Assembly (NCBI GenBank): GCA_023417955.1
Contig: JAEZDW010000083.1
Location: 1 to 6,697 of the forward strand
Source of the DNA: Bacteroidota bacterium
Lineage (GTDB): Bacteria > Bacteroidota > Bacteroidia > Cytophagales > Cyclobacteriaceae
Length of the DNA: 6,697 nt
Reading direction: 5' to 3'
A program made the position numbers and the translations under genes. Positions 5,336 through 6,697 of this stretch are shown here, in pieces; the first letter of the stretch is position 1, and each line of letters starts with the position of its first letter. The notes under the pieces were generated by a model. That model was not told the DNA's origin. It was given only the letters and a program-made list of their open reading frames with translations, and did no database searches.

Positions 5336-6697
5336 ATGAACCACGAAATACTCGCGAAGTTAAAACGCATACCATTTCGTATTGTCGGATTTTACAAGCG
5401 CCAGCCGCTGATTCGTAAGATTCTGCTTGCTGCCACAGCGGCCGCCACTGTGTTTGCAGGCGCTATCGTTTTCTTCGTGTTTCTGGTTTGGACGGGCACT
5501 TTCGGCCGATTACCCGACCGCAAAGAACTCGCTGCAGTCGAAAACCCGGCAGCTACCGAAGTGTACAGTCGCGACAGCGTACTGCTCGGCCGTTACTTCA
5601 TACAGGAGCGGTCGACAATCCGATATGAAGACATCCCCGGCCACGTTGAGGACGCATTGCTGGCGACTGAGGACGTTCGCTTTTACGAGCATCACGGCAT
5701 CGATGTAGTCAGCTTACTGCGGGTGTTGGTAAAGTCGATCATCCTTCAAAATGAGTCTGCCGGAGGCGGGAGTACCATCACGCAACAGCTTGTGAAGAAC
5801 CTTTATCCGCGCACATCGCACGGTTTCTTGTCGCTTCCAGTCAATAAGATAAAGGAAATGATTGTTGCGTGGCGACTTGAAAATGTTTACGATAAGAAAG
5901 CCCTGCTGACACTATACCTGAATACAATTCCCTTTGCTGATAATACATATGGAATTGACGCTGCTGCTCAGCGTTTTTTCTCCGTCAGGACCAACAAACT
6001 TACCCTTGAACAAGGCGCCGTGCTGGTTGGAATGTTGAAGGCAACGCATCTTTACAACCCGCGTCTGTTCCCCGAACGTGCCACCCAAAGAAGAAACGTC
6101 GTGTTTTCTCAAATGGCGAAGTACGGCTTGATCGAGGCGGGACGCGCAGAAGCTCTGCAGAAAACTCCGCTTAAACTCAAGTACAAATTGATCACTCCCC
6201 ACAAGGGCCTCGCGCCCTATTTTCGCGCTCAGCTCCGTCGGGAATTACTGGCGTGGTGTGCCGCGAACAAGAAAGAAAATGGTGAACCGTATGATCTGTA
6301 TACCGACGGGTTGAAGGTTTACACGACCTTGGATTCACGGATGCAACGCTATGCCGAAGAAGCAGTGACGACACAAATGACTGCGATTCAAAAGAAGTTC
6401 GACAGTCATTGGGGGCAACGCGATCCCTGGCATAGTCAACCTCAGGTTTTGAAAGACGCAGTTCGCAGATCGTCACGCTACCAGAAGTTGAAGGAACAGG
6501 GATTGTCGGAAAAGCAAATTGACGCTGAGATGAAGAAGAAGGTTGCGATGACCATCTTCACCTGGCAAGGCGAAAAAGAGGTTAATATGAGTCCGCTTGA
6601 TTCGGTACGACACTATTTACGTTTTCTAAATGCCGGATTCCTTGCAATGGATCCTGAAACCGGCGGGATACTCGCATGGGTGGGTGGAATTAACCAC
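5336..6697 (+). CDS. Class A penicillin-binding protein 1A, N-terminal part (runs off window)
   Basis: This bifunctional enzyme polymerises lipid II into glycan strands and cross-links them at the outer face of the inner membrane. 454 codons are visible with no stop. A basic cytoplasmic N-terminus (KRIPFRIVGFYKRQPLIRK) precedes one membrane segment at about 29-52. The GT51 domain follows, with EDVRFYEHHGID containing catalytic E112 (112-123), GGGSTITQQLVKN (143-155), the KIKE motif (171-174) with the second catalytic glutamate E174, and LYLNTIPF (193-200) followed by YGIDAAA. A linker of roughly 150 residues leads to the start of the transpeptidase domain, AGFLAMDPETGG to WVGGIN (433-453). 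The window ends before the SxxK serine, so transpeptidase activity cannot be checked. The linker style (MSPLDSVRHY) is Bacteroidota-like. It is separated from the dps operon by the terminator and has its own Shine-Dalgarno, so it is probably transcribed independently, although no clear promoter is seen in the short gap. Confidence 0.95.
   Translation, partial: MNHEILAKLKRIPFRIVGFYKRQPLIRKILLAATAAATVFAGAIVFFVFLVWTGTFGRLPDRKELAAVENPAATEVYSRDSVLLGRYFIQERSTIRYEDIPGHVEDALLATEDVRFYEHHGIDVVSLLRVLVKSIILQNESAGGGSTITQQLVKNLYPRTSHGFLSLPVNKIKEMIVAWRLENVYDKKALLTLYLNTIPFADNTYGIDAAAQRFFSVRTNKLTLEQGAVLVGMLKATHLYNPRLFPERATQRRNVVFSQMAKYGLIEAGRAEALQKTPLKLKYKLITPHKGLAPYFRAQLRRELLAWCAANKKENGEPYDLYTDGLKVYTTLDSRMQRYAEEAVTTQMTAIQKKFDSHWGQRDPWHSQPQVLKDAVRRSSRYQKLKEQGLSEKQIDAEMKKKVAMTIFTWQGEKEVNMSPLDSVRHYLRFLNAGFLAMDPETGGILAWVGGINH

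Noticed and set aside
5064..5375. Minus-strand open frame of 103 codons spanning the end of the ArsC-like gene and the start of the PBP1A gene
   Set aside because: It crosses an intrinsic terminator and two plus-strand genes, and its sequence has no recognisable features.

Overview
The window looks like a chromosomal segment from a Gram-negative bacterium of the Bacteroidota/Ignavibacteria (FCB) neighbourhood. Four things suggest this. The class A penicillin-binding protein has the linker and transpeptidase entry sequence (MSPLDS, AGFLAMDPETG, WVGGIN) usual in that group. The AsmA/DUF748-like protein carries the C-terminal FNYWWKSLLSG block common there. Most start codons lack a Shine-Dalgarno sequence. 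Base composition is moderate, near half GC by eye. No mobile element, phage gene, CRISPR array, tRNA or rRNA was seen, so this reads as an ordinary core or semi-core region. The lineage assignment is an inference from protein resemblance.

Layout: (1) Positions 1-1129, plus strand: the 3' end of a serine acetyltransferase gene, then cysM, 11 bp apart. Together they form a two-step cysteine biosynthesis operon. (2) Positions 1133-3924, minus strand, converging on cysM with only 3 bp between stop codons: a four-gene run. In transcription order it holds a DUF2267 protein, an AsmA/DUF748-like membrane-anchored envelope protein, an unrecognised 71-residue protein, and a homologue of the Anabaena sensory rhodopsin transducer. 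(3) Positions 3925-4182: a divergent regulatory region with three identical copies of GGGTTTTGAT and several short inverted repeats. (4) Positions 4183-5205, plus strand: a Dps ferritin-like protein and, 9 bp downstream, a thioredoxin-fold ArsC/Spx-like protein that has lost the catalytic cysteine and the substrate arginine. A convincing intrinsic terminator follows. (5) Position 5336 to the window end, plus strand: the first 454 codons of a bifunctional penicillin-binding protein 1A, cut off just before the transpeptidase active-site serine.

Functional reading: cysteine synthesis at the left, an envelope and possibly ligand-sensing operon in the middle, an iron/oxidative-stress pair to the right of the shared control region, then peptidoglycan synthesis. 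I see no complete novel system. The best leads are the rhodopsin-transducer homologue with no rhodopsin gene in view, the apparently non-catalytic ArsC-like partner of Dps, and the unexplained triple decamer between the two divergent operons.
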